Shown here one piece after another: positions 1-8,308 of a stretch of DNA of 64,000 nucleotides (position 1 is the first letter of the stretch; every line of letters starts with the position of its first letter). The stretch covers positions 1 through 64,000 of the forward strand of contig CALVBS010000007.1 of the NCBI GenBank assembly GCA_944325865.1, read 5' to 3'. The stretch comes from Candidatus Gastranaerophilales bacterium (GTDB lineage Bacteria > Cyanobacteriota > Vampirovibrionia > Gastranaerophilales > Gastranaerophilaceae). A program made the translations under genes and the position numbers. The notes beneath the pieces were generated by a model. It ran no database searches, was not told where the DNA came from, and worked only from the letters and a program-made list of their open reading frames with translations.

Positions 1-983
1 TTTACTTTTACTATTGTAAAGTATGGTTTTAACAACCCTGCTTTTTGGGCCGAATAGCCCATCTGTACTTTCCAGTTTTTTTCATTCGGATTAAAATCAT
101 ATGTGTCTAATAGTATAAACTCAATATATTTTCCTTGCAACTTTGCAGATAATACATCCACCTTGCCGAATGCATTGTGCAAATTACTGTCACTAGTGAA
201 CCCCAGAGAACCGGTCACTTCTTTTCCGGATTTCAGTGCAGTTACATTTTTATATATAAAATCATTTAGTTCTGCTGATTTACTAATAGCTTTTGCTACA
301 CTACTATTTTCATGAAATACTATTGCCGGAACATCGTCTTTCTTAAATTGTTTTTTTACTTTTTCTTTAATTTGTTCTTTATATTGTGGGAAGTCCTTAA
401 CAATCTCTCCAATATTATTATAAAATTTTCCATTACGATTGATATAGTCTTCTGCTTCTTTTTTCCATAAATTTAGTGAAGCAATATTCCAAAAATTAAC
501 TGCATCATTTTGGTTTTGCATTCTAGCAACTGTGTTAATTCCTAAATCAAGTATGCCTTTATTTACTAATCCAACCAAACTATCTTCAATCGTTTGAGAA
601 TAATCATCAATAGTTGTTCTCAAATTTGGTTGATAATCATTATAAGTAATACCGCCTTCTAACAGTGTTGGCTGTTCAATACCGGCGGCAGCACCGGTAG
701 AAGTTCCACTATGCTCATAATTATTACTACCAACCCCATCGGGCTTGGAACGATAGTGGGCTCTTACCTCCGTTCCGTCATCTCTCGTATAAGAGTGAAC
801 ATACACGACATCAGAATTTCCCGCCAAATTTGCACGTCTTGGAATTCCCAAATTGTTTAATTGATAATCTATTGCTTTTTCATTGTCTAAAAATTCTCGA
901 TTTGTCATTTCTCCGATGTCTTCTGCTGTGTAAATTTTGTTGTCGTTAGTGATTGCATTAATAAAATTTCTTAAACTTGCCAT
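1..983 (-). CDS. Toxin-like protein with conserved N-terminal module (3' end cut by window edge)
   Basis: The frame is open from the ATG at 983 to the window edge, giving at least 327 residues. The start is fixed by an AGGAG site 8 nt upstream and a strong promoter at 1045-1073. Residues 1-80 match closely the N-terminus of the protein at 37571-38605, sharing YTAEDIG, AIDYQLNNLGIPR and SYTRDDGT..RA.YRSKP. The middle is unrelated. The C-termini are again alike: TYDF, then GYSAQKAGLL here against GYSMQEKGLL there. Aligned to the paralog, only about 7 codons are missing past the window edge. A conserved N-terminal module with a swapped middle and C-terminus is the layout of polymorphic toxins, but I recognise no catalytic motif with certainty. 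Toxin is inference from this layout and from the membrane-protein array behind the paralog. Confidence 0.72.
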   Translation of the reverse strand, partial: MASLRNFINAITNDNKIYTAEDIGEMTNREFLDNEKAIDYQLNNLGIPRRANLAGNSDVVYVHSYTRDDGTEVRAHYRSKPDGVGSNNYEHSGTSTGAAAGIEQPTLLEGGITYNDYQPNLRTTIDDYSQTIEDSLVGLVNKGILDLGINTVARMQNQNDAVNFWNIASLNLWKKEAEDYINRNGKFYNNIGEIVKDFPQYKEQIKEKVKKQFKKDDVPAIVFHENSSVAKAISKSAELNDFIYKNVTALKSGKEVTGSLGFTSDSNLHNAFGKVDVLSAKLQGKYIEFILLDTYDFNPNEKNWKVQMGYSAQKAGLLKPYFTIVKV

Positions 984-1044
984 GTATATTTCTCCTTTGC
1001 TTTAGTGTAAATCTATATTTATCAATATGCGTTGAATTATATTT

Positions 1045-1073
1045 AGTATATCATTGCTTTGTTTATTTGTCAA
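1045..1073 (-). promoter_or_regulatory. Promoter of the toxin-like gene
   Basis: On the minus strand TTGACA (1073-1068) is followed after 17 nt by TATACT (1050-1045), a near-consensus sigma-70 promoter, about 60 nt before the start codon at 983. Confidence 0.6.
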
Positions 1074-1078
1074 CTCTG

Positions 1079-1107
1079 TTGATTTATTGTTTTGTCTTTG
1101 ATATTAT
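1079..1107 (+). promoter_or_regulatory. Promoter of the XRE regulator
   Basis: TTGATT (1079-1084), 17 nt, TATTAT (1102-1107), ending 16 nt before the ATG at 1124. It lies back to back with the divergent promoter at 1045-1073, so a repressor bound here could control both genes. Confidence 0.45.
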
Positions 1108-1123
1108 TCTTTTGAGGTGAAAT

Positions 1124-1510
1124 ATGGATAAACATACACAACTAATCAAATTCGGCACTGTTTTAAAACAAAGACGTCTGGCTTTGAAATTAAGTTTAAG
1201 AGAGTTGGAAAAATTATCAAGTGTCAGTGCTGCTTTAATAACCAAACTTGAAAACGGTAAAATGGCTAATTTCCCGAAAGCTATTACGATAAAACAGCTT
1301 AGTGACGCTTTAAAATTTAATGATGAATTGTTTGTGCTGGCAGATATTTTGTTTGAGCATAAAGAACAACAAAATATTCCGGACAAAACATTTGAAGACG
1401 AATTAAGAGAACTGCTGGCAACCAGAACAACACTTAATTCCGATAATATTACTCAGGTTATTTATTTTATTTCGGGACTCGAAAAATTGCAAAAAATGGA
1501 AAATTTATAA
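1124..1510 (+). CDS. XRE-family transcriptional regulator
   Basis: A 128-residue protein with an N-terminal helix-turn-helix of the Cro/C1 type: about residues 10-65, with LKQRRLALKLSLRELEK, then SVSAALITKLENGK as the recognition region. The C-terminal half is helical and of unknown role. The start has a GAGGTG ribosome site 7 nt upstream. The gene is divergent from the toxin-like gene and shares its 140-bp promoter region, so it is a plausible local repressor of that gene; this is inference from position. No sensor domain can be seen. Confidence 0.8.
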   Translation: MDKHTQLIKFGTVLKQRRLALKLSLRELEKLSSVSAALITKLENGKMANFPKAITIKQLSDALKFNDELFVLADILFEHKEQQNIPDKTFEDELRELLATRTTLNSDNITQVIYFISGLEKLQKMENL

Positions 1511-1603
1511 AATCTTTCCGGCTAAACATGTCAAACTTGTGATTCTTTATCTCAAGCTCCTTGACACACGACACCCTGATACACGACAAGATAAAAGCTA
1601 TTA

Positions 1604-1628
1604 AAAAAGAGCCTTTTCGGCTCTTTTT
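1604..1628. terminator. Bidirectional rho-independent terminator
   Basis: AAAAAGAGCC / GGCTCTTTTT stem with a 5-nt loop, flanked by A and T runs on both sides. It can end the XRE transcript (plus) and the tRNA transcript (minus). Confidence 0.75.
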
Positions 1629-1633
1629 AGAAA

Positions 1634-1709
1634 TGGTGGAGGTTAGGAGATTCGAACTCCTGACCCCCTGCGTGCAAAGCAGGTGCTCTACCAGCTGAGC
1701 TAAACCCCC
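1634..1709 (-). tRNA. tRNA-Ala (UGC anticodon)
   Basis: Read on the minus strand, this 76-nt sequence folds as a full cloverleaf. The acceptor stem GGGGGTT pairs with AACCTCC (one G-U). The D arm contains AGCTCAGCTGGTAGAGC, the anticodon loop is TTTGCAC (anticodon TGC) in a CCTGC/GCAGG stem, and the T loop is TTCGAAT. The discriminator base is A and the CCA end is encoded. UGC reads alanine codons GCN. Confidence 0.96.
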
Positions 1710-1825
1710 ACGAGTTCGGCATTTCTGCCTTCTATTTATTTGTCACAATATTTATTTTACATGCTGATTTTTTTTTGTAAATACCTTTTTTTAATTTATT
1801 TTTCATTCTTTCCTGCTTATTAGCA

Positions 1826-1851
1826 AAAAAGCCCTCTTTAAAGGGCTTTTT
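1826..1851 (-). terminator. Rho-independent terminator of the small exported protein gene
   Basis: AAAAAGCCCT / AGGGCTTTTT inverted repeat directly after the stop codon at 1853, with a T run on the minus strand. Confidence 0.75.
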
Positions 1852-1852
1852 G

Positions 1853-2329
1853 TTAATTTTTTGCATATTTTAAGAATGTTTGAACTTTTGTCTGCATCAT
1901 TTCTTCTACTATTAACCATTTCCCCGACGGTTGTTTCTGGACTATCATGTAAGTTTTCAGTTTATAGTTTTCACCTGACGGCTGCCTTAATGCCGTAATT
2001 TTATATCCATTATCAACCTTCAAGGCTGTTATATCCGAGTAATTGTTTTTATAATTTTTAAGTTTGGCACCCTTTTGACTGAGTTTCATCTGGCTAATAT
2101 ACGTATCTGCATCTGTTTCAACATCAACAAGAGAACCGTCAGGTTTTACTACCTGACGAATTATTTTTGCATCCGGAGAATACATTTGTGCAATTTCGTC
2201 ACTGTAGTTGTTTGCAGCATTTACATATTTTTTAAAAAATTTTATGGCTTCCTGCTGTTCATCTGCAAATGCTTTAGAACCTATTATAAACAGTGCTCCA
2301 AGAAGAATTATTAAAAAGAATTTTTTCAT
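1853..2329 (-). CDS. Small exported protein, NTF2/SnoaL-like in appearance
   Basis: A 158-residue protein. I start it at 2329, not the longer in-frame start at 2452, because AAGGAGGGGCC sits just upstream and the protein then begins with a classical signal peptide (MKKFF, a hydrophobic core of about 14 residues, cleavage near AFA-DE at 22-23). The mature part alternates helices and strands (AIKFFKKYVNAANNYSDEIAQMYSPDAKI, then IVQKQPSGKWLIVEEM). This resembles NTF2-like (DUF4440/SnoaL) proteins with a WLIVEE-type final strand. No catalytic residue stands out. It is monocistronic with its own terminator; location is likely periplasmic. Confidence 0.65.
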   Translation of the reverse strand: MKKFFLIILLGALFIIGSKAFADEQQEAIKFFKKYVNAANNYSDEIAQMYSPDAKIIRQVVKPDGSLVDVETDADTYISQMKLSQKGAKLKNYKNNYSDITALKVDNGYKITALRQPSGENYKLKTYMIVQKQPSGKWLIVEEMMQTKVQTFLKYAKN

Positions 2330-2528
2330 GGCCCCTCCTTTTTTAATAAAATAAAAGAGGAACGGGAATTTTTCATTATCCGAAAGAATTACAGGTTTTA
2401 GTAATAAACAGAAACTTGTAAAAACATATAAGAACATTATTCTGGTACGCACAATAATGAAACAAAATTCACACTTACTCCATATTCGGATGGGAAATTA
2501 AGTATGATTATCCTTGGCTTTAAACAGT

Positions 2529-5051
2529 TTAGAACTTTTTCAGTTTAGCATAAGCCGCATCCATAGCCTTTTTACCCTGCTTTCCAAAATCGATTGTGTA
2601 CATTGTACCGGAGCCGACCGGCATGACATCTGTGATATGCCCTATGCCGAATTTATCATGGAAAACACGTTCACCAACATTAAAAACGTATTCAACGTTT
2701 GATTGAGCGTCAAGAGCTTCTTCGCGTTCTCTTGCTTCCTCCATTTGACGACGTTCTTTTGCCCGTTTTTCATCAAGCATGCGTTTTATAGCATTATCTT
2801 TAAAGAATTCTTGTACTTTTTCTTCATCACGCTGTTTGTTTTCTTTTGATTTAACGAGGATTGTACGTGCCGGAGTGCGTTTCGGCTGTTCGTAACCATA
2901 TGAGGATTTTTTCGGTGAAGTGTTTGTGGAAAGCCCCTTTGTAGGTGCAACAAAACCTTTGCCAAAGCCGGATGACGGTTTTATATAGCCGTAACTGTCA
3001 GCCTGAGCGGCAGAATATGAGTAATCCGATTTACCTGTTTTCGCTTTTGAAACGGCATTTCTGAAGGTGGAATTATCGGAGGTGCTGCCTTCAAAGGAAA
3101 TCATATTCAAAAGCTGACGCGGAATTTCTTCTATAAATCTTGAAGGGTTATAGAATTTAAATTCACCCCACATCTGACGTCGTTTAGCAGACGTCAGGTA
3201 CAATTTTTCTTCTGCACGAGTAACGCCGACATACATTAGACGGCGTTCTTCTTCCATTTCCGACGGAATATTAAATGTTCTAAGATGCGGAAATACGCCT
3301 TCATCCATACCTGCAAGGAATACTATCGGGAATTCCAGACCTTTTGCCGAGTGAAGTGTCATAAGGGTTACGTTATTTGCGATAGTATCCATATTGTCAA
3401 TATCTGATACGAGGGCAACCTGTGCTAAGAATTCACCGAGTACGTTTGTATCGTCTTCCGGAACAAATTCTTCCGCAACGTTTACAAATTCCTGCAGGTT
3501 TTCGATATCTGCATCGGCTTCAGGAGTATTTTGCATTTGCAATTCAGCCAGATATCCTGATTTTTCAATAACCAGCGTTACAAATTCTCTTAGGTTATAA
3601 TTCGGGACGGCCTCTCTGAATTTTGTAATAAGGTTAACGAAATCCGTAATTTTGGAGCGGGTGCGTGGCGGAATTTCGTTATCTTCCTGAACCCGTTGTG
3701 CAGCGGCAAAAAGCGATATATCTTCTCTGTCCGCAAAATCCTGCAGACGTTTAATTGTTGTGTCACCAATAGCACGTTTCGGAACGTTCACAATACGACG
3801 GAAACTCTGTGAATCATCCGTGTTATAGATAAGTTTCAAATAGGCGACGATATCTTTGATTTCTTTACGGTCGTAGAATTTCAGCCCGCCGTAAATTCTG
3901 TACGGAATCCCTGCTGCCATGCAGGCTTCTTCCAGAGAACGGGATTGGGAATTTGTACGGTATAAGATTGCGTACTGGTTGTAATTTCCGCCGCTGTCCT
4001 GTTTAATTCTGCTTACGATAAAATTAGCTTCATCAGCTTCGTCCTGTGCTTCATAGTAATCTATAAGCTCGCCTTCACCTTTATTTGAATAGAGAACCTT
4101 GTCAACACGTTCTGTATTATTTTCGATAATTGCATTTGCAACATTCAGAATATTAGCCGTTGAGCGGTAATTTTGCTCAAGTTTGATTAATTTTGTATTT
4201 TTAAAGTCTCTCTGGAAGTTCATAATTATCGTGTAATCCGCACCACGCCAGCTGTAAATTGACTGGTCAACGTCGCCTACAACGCAGAGTGAACGTTCAG
4301 GCGGCACATCTGCCTGTTTATTAGTGTAGAGCATATTTACAAGATTGTATTGTGCAAGGTTTGTGTCCTGATATTCATCAACAAGTATATGCTTAAACCT
4401 CTCGTAATATTCGGTTCTGATTTCAGTATTATGGTCAAGAAGTTTGACGGTAAGCATAAGCATATCGTCAAAATCTATGGCATTGTTGTTATTAAGCATG
4501 TTTTCGTATTCTTCGTAAATAGAAGCTATTTTTTGGGATTTAAAATCTTTTGCAAAAGTAGCAAAAGTATATGCATCCTGCATCTTGTTTTTAGCATTGG
4601 AAATAACTGACTTAACGAGTTTAGGCTGATAAATTTTATCGTCGAGATTTAATTTTTTAACAGCCTGCTTAATAACGGCACTTGTGTCATTGTCGTCATA
4701 AATTGTGAAATTTTTATCAAGTTTTTTACCCGACGGAAAAGTGTATCTGTCAATGTTTTCTCGCAAAATTCTTCCGCAAATTCCGTGAAAAGTTCCGACC
4801 CACATGTGTTTTACTATATTTTCACCAATCATACTTCCCAGACGGGCTTTCATCTCTTTTGCGGCCTTATTTGTAAAAGTAACTGCAAGAATATTCTGCG
4901 GTCTTATGCCTTTTTGAATCATATAAGCGATTCTTGTTGTTAAAACTTTTGTTTTTCCGCTGCCGGCACCGGCCAGTATTAAAAGCGGACCCGCTATTGT
5001 CTGTACGGCTTCTTTCTGCTCTCTGTTAAGATTTTCCAATATATTTTCCAT
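2529..5051 (-). CDS. pcrA: ATP-dependent DNA helicase PcrA/UvrD
   Basis: An 840-residue superfamily 1A 3'-5' DNA helicase of repair and replication restart. The Q motif and Walker A lie at residues 10-34 (AGAGSGKT). Also present are VDEYQDTN (Walker B), GDVDQSIYSWRGA (motif III), QNYRS (IV), TLHSAKGLEFPIVFLAG (V) and RRLMYVGVTRAEEKLYL (VI). The long basic C-terminal tail ends in a tudor-like module (VGERVFHDKFGIGHITDV..) that in PcrA binds RNA polymerase. Length is somewhat above that of Bacillus PcrA because of a low-complexity linker at about 640-780. The ribosome site (GGGA) is weak. A second, shorter UvrD-like helicase lies at 8309-9925; this one is the housekeeping form. Confidence 0.95.
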   Translation of the reverse strand: MENILENLNREQKEAVQTIAGPLLILAGAGSGKTKVLTTRIAYMIQKGIRPQNILAVTFTNKAAKEMKARLGSMIGENIVKHMWVGTFHGICGRILRENIDRYTFPSGKKLDKNFTIYDDNDTSAVIKQAVKKLNLDDKIYQPKLVKSVISNAKNKMQDAYTFATFAKDFKSQKIASIYEEYENMLNNNNAIDFDDMLMLTVKLLDHNTEIRTEYYERFKHILVDEYQDTNLAQYNLVNMLYTNKQADVPPERSLCVVGDVDQSIYSWRGADYTIIMNFQRDFKNTKLIKLEQNYRSTANILNVANAIIENNTERVDKVLYSNKGEGELIDYYEAQDEADEANFIVSRIKQDSGGNYNQYAILYRTNSQSRSLEEACMAAGIPYRIYGGLKFYDRKEIKDIVAYLKLIYNTDDSQSFRRIVNVPKRAIGDTTIKRLQDFADREDISLFAAAQRVQEDNEIPPRTRSKITDFVNLITKFREAVPNYNLREFVTLVIEKSGYLAELQMQNTPEADADIENLQEFVNVAEEFVPEDDTNVLGEFLAQVALVSDIDNMDTIANNVTLMTLHSAKGLEFPIVFLAGMDEGVFPHLRTFNIPSEMEEERRLMYVGVTRAEEKLYLTSAKRRQMWGEFKFYNPSRFIEEIPRQLLNMISFEGSTSDNSTFRNAVSKAKTGKSDYSYSAAQADSYGYIKPSSGFGKGFVAPTKGLSTNTSPKKSSYGYEQPKRTPARTILVKSKENKQRDEEKVQEFFKDNAIKRMLDEKRAKERRQMEEAREREEALDAQSNVEYVFNVGERVFHDKFGIGHITDVMPVGSGTMYTIDFGKQGKKAMDAAYAKLKKF

Positions 5052-5147
5052 ATCCCTATTCCCAAAATTAATATTTTATGTTATAATCAGCATAATCGAA
5101 AAATTTTTTTATTTCAATTATTAGATTTATTTAGAAAGTAGGAAATA

Positions 5148-5744
5148 ATGACAGATTTTGAAAGCGAAATTTTAATGAGTGCCGATGATAATAAAAAAGA
5201 TGATCAGCCTTCAATAGTGGTACCAATGGATGATTTAGACACTGTAGATGCGGATTCCCCGCATACGGTTGATGAACTGGCACAGGAACTCGCGACAATC
5301 AGACAATCTGCCAAAAGGATTGCCATAATCGGCAGCCGTAATCTTCCTATCACTCATCAGCAGATGATTGAGACTCTCACAACTGCTCTTGTTATGCAGG
5401 GCAATACGATTATTACATCAGGCGGATCTTCAGGAACAAACGCCGCAGCTATCCGCGGAGCAATGAAATCAAATCCTGATAAATTAAAAGTTATTTTACC
5501 GCAGACTATCGGCCAGCAGCCGTCAGATGTTCAAAATCAGCTTATCGGGGTGCCGAATATTGTTGAGCATGCGGATAGAGCAATGATGACTCTTGCCGAT
5601 GCTTCACGGGTTTGCAACAGAGAAATTATAGATGACTGCAATCAGTTAATATGTTTCCTTTCTCATACGAGTAAAACTCTTCATAATGCGGTTCAATACG
5701 CAGAAGAAGGACATAAAGTTATTACCGTATTCTATCTTGACTAA
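5148..5744 (+). CDS. DprA-like 'DNA recombination-mediator protein A' (Rossmann-fold, cyanobacterial type)
   Basis: A 198-residue protein with an acidic N-terminal extension of about 60 residues. A DprA/Smf-like Rossmann domain follows: RIAIIGSRNLP (about 60-70), then NTIITSGGSSGTNAAAIRGA (nucleotide/DNA-binding loop), KVILPQTIG and VITVFYLD. It lacks the SAM and winged-helix domains of full DprA. Short proteins of this form are common in cyanobacteria, where they carry this name; a role in loading RecA is not established for them. It is preceded by AGTAGGAAATA and is divergent from pcrA. Confidence 0.7.
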   Translation: MTDFESEILMSADDNKKDDQPSIVVPMDDLDTVDADSPHTVDELAQELATIRQSAKRIAIIGSRNLPITHQQMIETLTTALVMQGNTIITSGGSSGTNAAAIRGAMKSNPDKLKVILPQTIGQQPSDVQNQLIGVPNIVEHADRAMMTLADASRVCNREIIDDCNQLICFLSHTSKTLHNAVQYAEEGHKVITVFYLD

Positions 5745-5804
5745 TTCATGTTGAATCACAGGCAAATTTCTGTTTAAAACGTTCAATCGTGTGACTGTTT
5801 AATT

Positions 5805-6974
5805 ATGAATGAAAAATTAAAAAAACTTACGGGAAAAAATAAAAACGATTACGAAAGAATTGCTGCTGAAATCGTTAATAATGCTGATACGGCTTTGTTT
5901 AAGGAACTTGTTGAAAATGACGGTTATTTATTCGATTTTGTCAAACAAAATGTCGCACAACGTCTTGCCGCAGCCTGTAATGAAACAAATTACCGTAATC
6001 TTTTGAAGTTTTTTGATTATTATTCACCCTACTACGATGATTTTATCGTTTCAACTCTTGCCAGATATGCTGATGAGGATTTGACCGATGAAATTCTTGA
6101 TATGTTTGAAAACGGTACAACAGCACAAAAGACATACTGTGCTAAATTTTTCTCGTATATTCAGGACCCTCTGGCTCTGGAACTTTTAAGGGAAAACTCA
6201 TACACGGACAACGAAAGTCTTAATGCAAACTGTGCGGCAACTCTCGGTATATTTCAGGATGAAGCATCATATAACGATGCCGTCAGAAAGTTATGGAGCG
6301 AGGATGAGTTTGAACAGCTCTCTGCTGTAAAATTTCTTGTGCTGTACGGGGATAAAAAAGCTCTTCCGGAAATATTACATGCAATGAAAAATTCTACAAT
6401 GGCTGAAAATATTGCGGGAGAAATTCCGTATCTTGAAACAATATTTGAAATTCTTGACGAACAATATGAAGACGGATTGCTTGTCCTTAACCATATCGTA
6501 AACGGACTCGGAGAAATTATAGGGCTCGCAAGCGTTTTTGACTACGAACTTTACGACGTCTTTGAAAGAATAATAAGAAATTCAAATGACAGCAAGGCCG
6601 CCGTAGTCTTATTGAATGCTCAGGAGAAATTTGCAATTCTTACCGAGAATGATGAATATTTGTTTGATGAAGACAAAAATACAAAAAATGAAATTAACGA
6701 TATTAAAAAGCTGCTTTCAGGCATTAATGTCAAGAATTTAAAACCTATGATACTGCAGGAATTAAATGAATCAAGTCCTTTTGTCTATACTGCTCTTGAC
6801 TTTACTGATGATGTTTTTGCCATCAGAGAACTTTTAAAATGCAGCAATCAGACGATAATTCTAAAAACGGCGGAAGTGTTGAAAAAACTGAACAACCTTG
6901 ACGAACCTACAAAAACGGTGGCTCTGCTGAAAGTAAGCGATGAAAACATAAAATCCATAATCCGTGCATTATAA
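5805..6974 (+). CDS. HEAT-like repeat protein of unknown function
   Basis: A 389-residue acidic, almost wholly helical protein. Repeating two-helix units of about 30-35 residues run through it (for example EDLTDEILDMFENGTTAQKTYCAKF, DPLALELLRENSY, EQLSAVKFLVLYGDKKALPEILHAM), in the style of HEAT/ARM scaffolds. No signal peptide, membrane segment or catalytic motif is visible. It follows the DprA-like gene by 60 nt on the same strand and may be co-transcribed. The ribosome site before ATG is poor. I would expect a protein-protein scaffold and can say no more. Confidence 0.65.
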   Translation: MNEKLKKLTGKNKNDYERIAAEIVNNADTALFKELVENDGYLFDFVKQNVAQRLAAACNETNYRNLLKFFDYYSPYYDDFIVSTLARYADEDLTDEILDMFENGTTAQKTYCAKFFSYIQDPLALELLRENSYTDNESLNANCAATLGIFQDEASYNDAVRKLWSEDEFEQLSAVKFLVLYGDKKALPEILHAMKNSTMAENIAGEIPYLETIFEILDEQYEDGLLVLNHIVNGLGEIIGLASVFDYELYDVFERIIRNSNDSKAAVVLLNAQEKFAILTENDEYLFDEDKNTKNEINDIKKLLSGINVKNLKPMILQELNESSPFVYTALDFTDDVFAIRELLKCSNQTIILKTAEVLKKLNNLDEPTKTVALLKVSDENIKSIIRAL

Positions 6975-7170
6975 TTTTGAACGAAGAATAGTGCTTAAAT
7001 AGGATTAAATAAAGCAATACATAAAAGGTACATGGCCCGTGATTTTAAAGAGGAACCTGTTTTCGGATGAAATCTTGGAAAAATCATAAATGACGGTTTA
7101 CAAGCTCCGACTCACGACCATTTGAAAAATTGAATGTTTGCAATATTAAAGCATTCCGGTAAATTGTAAA

Positions 7171-7407
7171 CTATAATTCAAATTTAGAAATATCAATAAG
7201 TTCGTTAAATTCCATGCCAAAGGCATTAGCCAGCTTTTCAAGCGTTTCTATTGTAGCCGAACTTTGTCCGCGTTCAATCGCTCCGAGAGACCCTTTATTT
7301 AAATCTGCAAGCTCGGCGAGTTTTTCTTGAGACAACCCTCTTTTTGTCCTCTCAAGTTTTACTTTGAGACCTATTCTTTTACTTCTTTCGCTTATTTTAC
7401 TGTTCAT
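7171..7407 (-). CDS. Small XRE-family regulator
   Basis: A 78-residue single-domain helix-turn-helix protein: VKLERTKRGLSQEKLAELADLNKGSLGAIERGQSSATIETLEKLANAFGMEFNELI. It fits the Cro/C1 family over its whole length. It is divergent from the small ORF at 7468-7716, and the 60-bp gap holds a promoter for each side, so it probably represses both. The preceding gap 6975-7170 holds no gene. Confidence 0.82.
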   Translation of the reverse strand: MNSKISERSKRIGLKVKLERTKRGLSQEKLAELADLNKGSLGAIERGQSSATIETLEKLANAFGMEFNELIDISKFEL

Positions 7408-7417
7408 AATAACTACT

Positions 7418-7446
7418 ATACTAGCCTATTGACACAGTATAATCAA
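7418..7446 (-). promoter_or_regulatory. Promoter of the small XRE gene
   Basis: On the minus strand TTGATT (7446-7441), 17 nt, TAGTAT (7423-7418). It overlaps the divergent promoter at 7429-7457, a typical divergon control region. Confidence 0.45.
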
Positions 7447-7457
7447 TATGATAAACT
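7429..7457 (+). promoter_or_regulatory. Promoter of the small helical protein gene
   Basis: TTGACA (7429-7434), 17 nt, TAAACT (7452-7457). It ends only 10 nt before the ATG at 7468, so the transcript would be nearly leaderless from that start. Confidence 0.45.
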
Positions 7458-7467
7458 CATTGTATTA

Positions 7468-7716
7468 ATGGGTGTACTAATCAGAAAGGTGAACACAATA
7501 ATTATTAATCTCGAATCTAATACAGAAAAGAAAATTTCTGATATTGCGGAAAGTCTTGATATAATTGAAAGCCTCGCAAGAATCTTAATTGAATGCAAAA
7601 AAAATGAAACAGAACTCGAATGTCAGGATTGCGAATCACTCATGATAGCAATGAAAGACAGGATTATCGATACAAACAGAAAATTCCTGCAGTTAAAAAT
7701 GTCACTAAATCTGTAA
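7468..7716 (+). CDS. Small helical protein of an XRE divergon
   Basis: An 82-residue protein, start chosen at 7468 because longer in-frame starts run back through the XRE gene and its promoters. No good ribosome site is visible; the GTG at 7489 is an alternative. The sequence is a helical hairpin (SNTEKKISDIAESLDIIESLARILIE ... CESLMIAMKDRIIDTNRKFLQLK) with two cysteines in ELECQDCES. I recognise no family. Its pairing with a divergent XRE regulator recalls small accessory or antitoxin-like modules, but nothing shows toxicity. Confidence 0.5.
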   Translation: MGVLIRKVNTIIINLESNTEKKISDIAESLDIIESLARILIECKKNETELECQDCESLMIAMKDRIIDTNRKFLQLKMSLNL

Positions 7717-7777
7717 CTGCTGTACAAAAACTTTTAGTTCTGCTATCCTGATTATGCAAAAATTTTTCGAGGATAAA

Positions 7778-8248
7778 ATGGACTACAAAACAAATGTTAT
7801 GAGAATGCTTGATAAGCACAAAATCAACTACAAACACTACACTTATGCCGATACGGATGCAATCAGCGGGATTGAGGTGGCACAAGTTTTGAACCAAAAT
7901 CCTGCACAGGTTTTTAAAACTCTTGTAACAACAGGCAAATCAGGTTCTCATTATGTGTTTATGCTTCCCGTAGAAAAAGAATTAGACCTGAAAAAAGCTG
8001 CTCACGCCGTAGGTGAAAAATCAGTCGAAATGCTCAAATCAAAAGACCTGCTCCCTCTGACAGGCTACATTCACGGCGGGTGTTCCCCTATAGGAATGAA
8101 GAAATTTTTTGCAACAACTGTTGACAGTTCAGCCCAAAATTTTGAAACAATTATTTTCAGTGCCGGTAAAATCGGATATCAGGTCGAATTGAGCCTTGAT
8201 GCTCTCGGACAAATAATTAAATTCGGGCTTGCTGATATTACAACATAA
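7778..8248 (+). CDS. ybaK: Cys-tRNA(Pro)/Cys-tRNA(Cys) deacylase, YbaK/EbsC family
   Basis: A 156-residue trans-editing enzyme that hydrolyses mischarged Cys-tRNA(Pro). The start at 7778 follows CGAGGATAAA; a longer start at 7754 lacks a ribosome site. Family signatures are seen: VFKTLVTTGKSGSHYVFMLPVEKELDLKKAA (with the catalytic-site lysine in VFKTL), then TGYIHGGCSPIGMKK near residue 105 and FSAGKIGYQVELS. The length matches the family. The gene appears monocistronic. Confidence 0.92.
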   Translation: MDYKTNVMRMLDKHKINYKHYTYADTDAISGIEVAQVLNQNPAQVFKTLVTTGKSGSHYVFMLPVEKELDLKKAAHAVGEKSVEMLKSKDLLPLTGYIHGGCSPIGMKKFFATTVDSSAQNFETIIFSAGKIGYQVELSLDALGQIIKFGLADITT

Positions 8249-8308
8249 GTAACAGCCGATTTTTAAAGCAGACTCTATTTCAGAAACACAGATTACGGTT
8301 GTTTTATC

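Noticed and set aside
1-983. Assignment to a named polymorphic-toxin domain family
   Set aside because: The TYDF...GLL motif is suggestive, but I cannot name a family with confidence from sequence alone.
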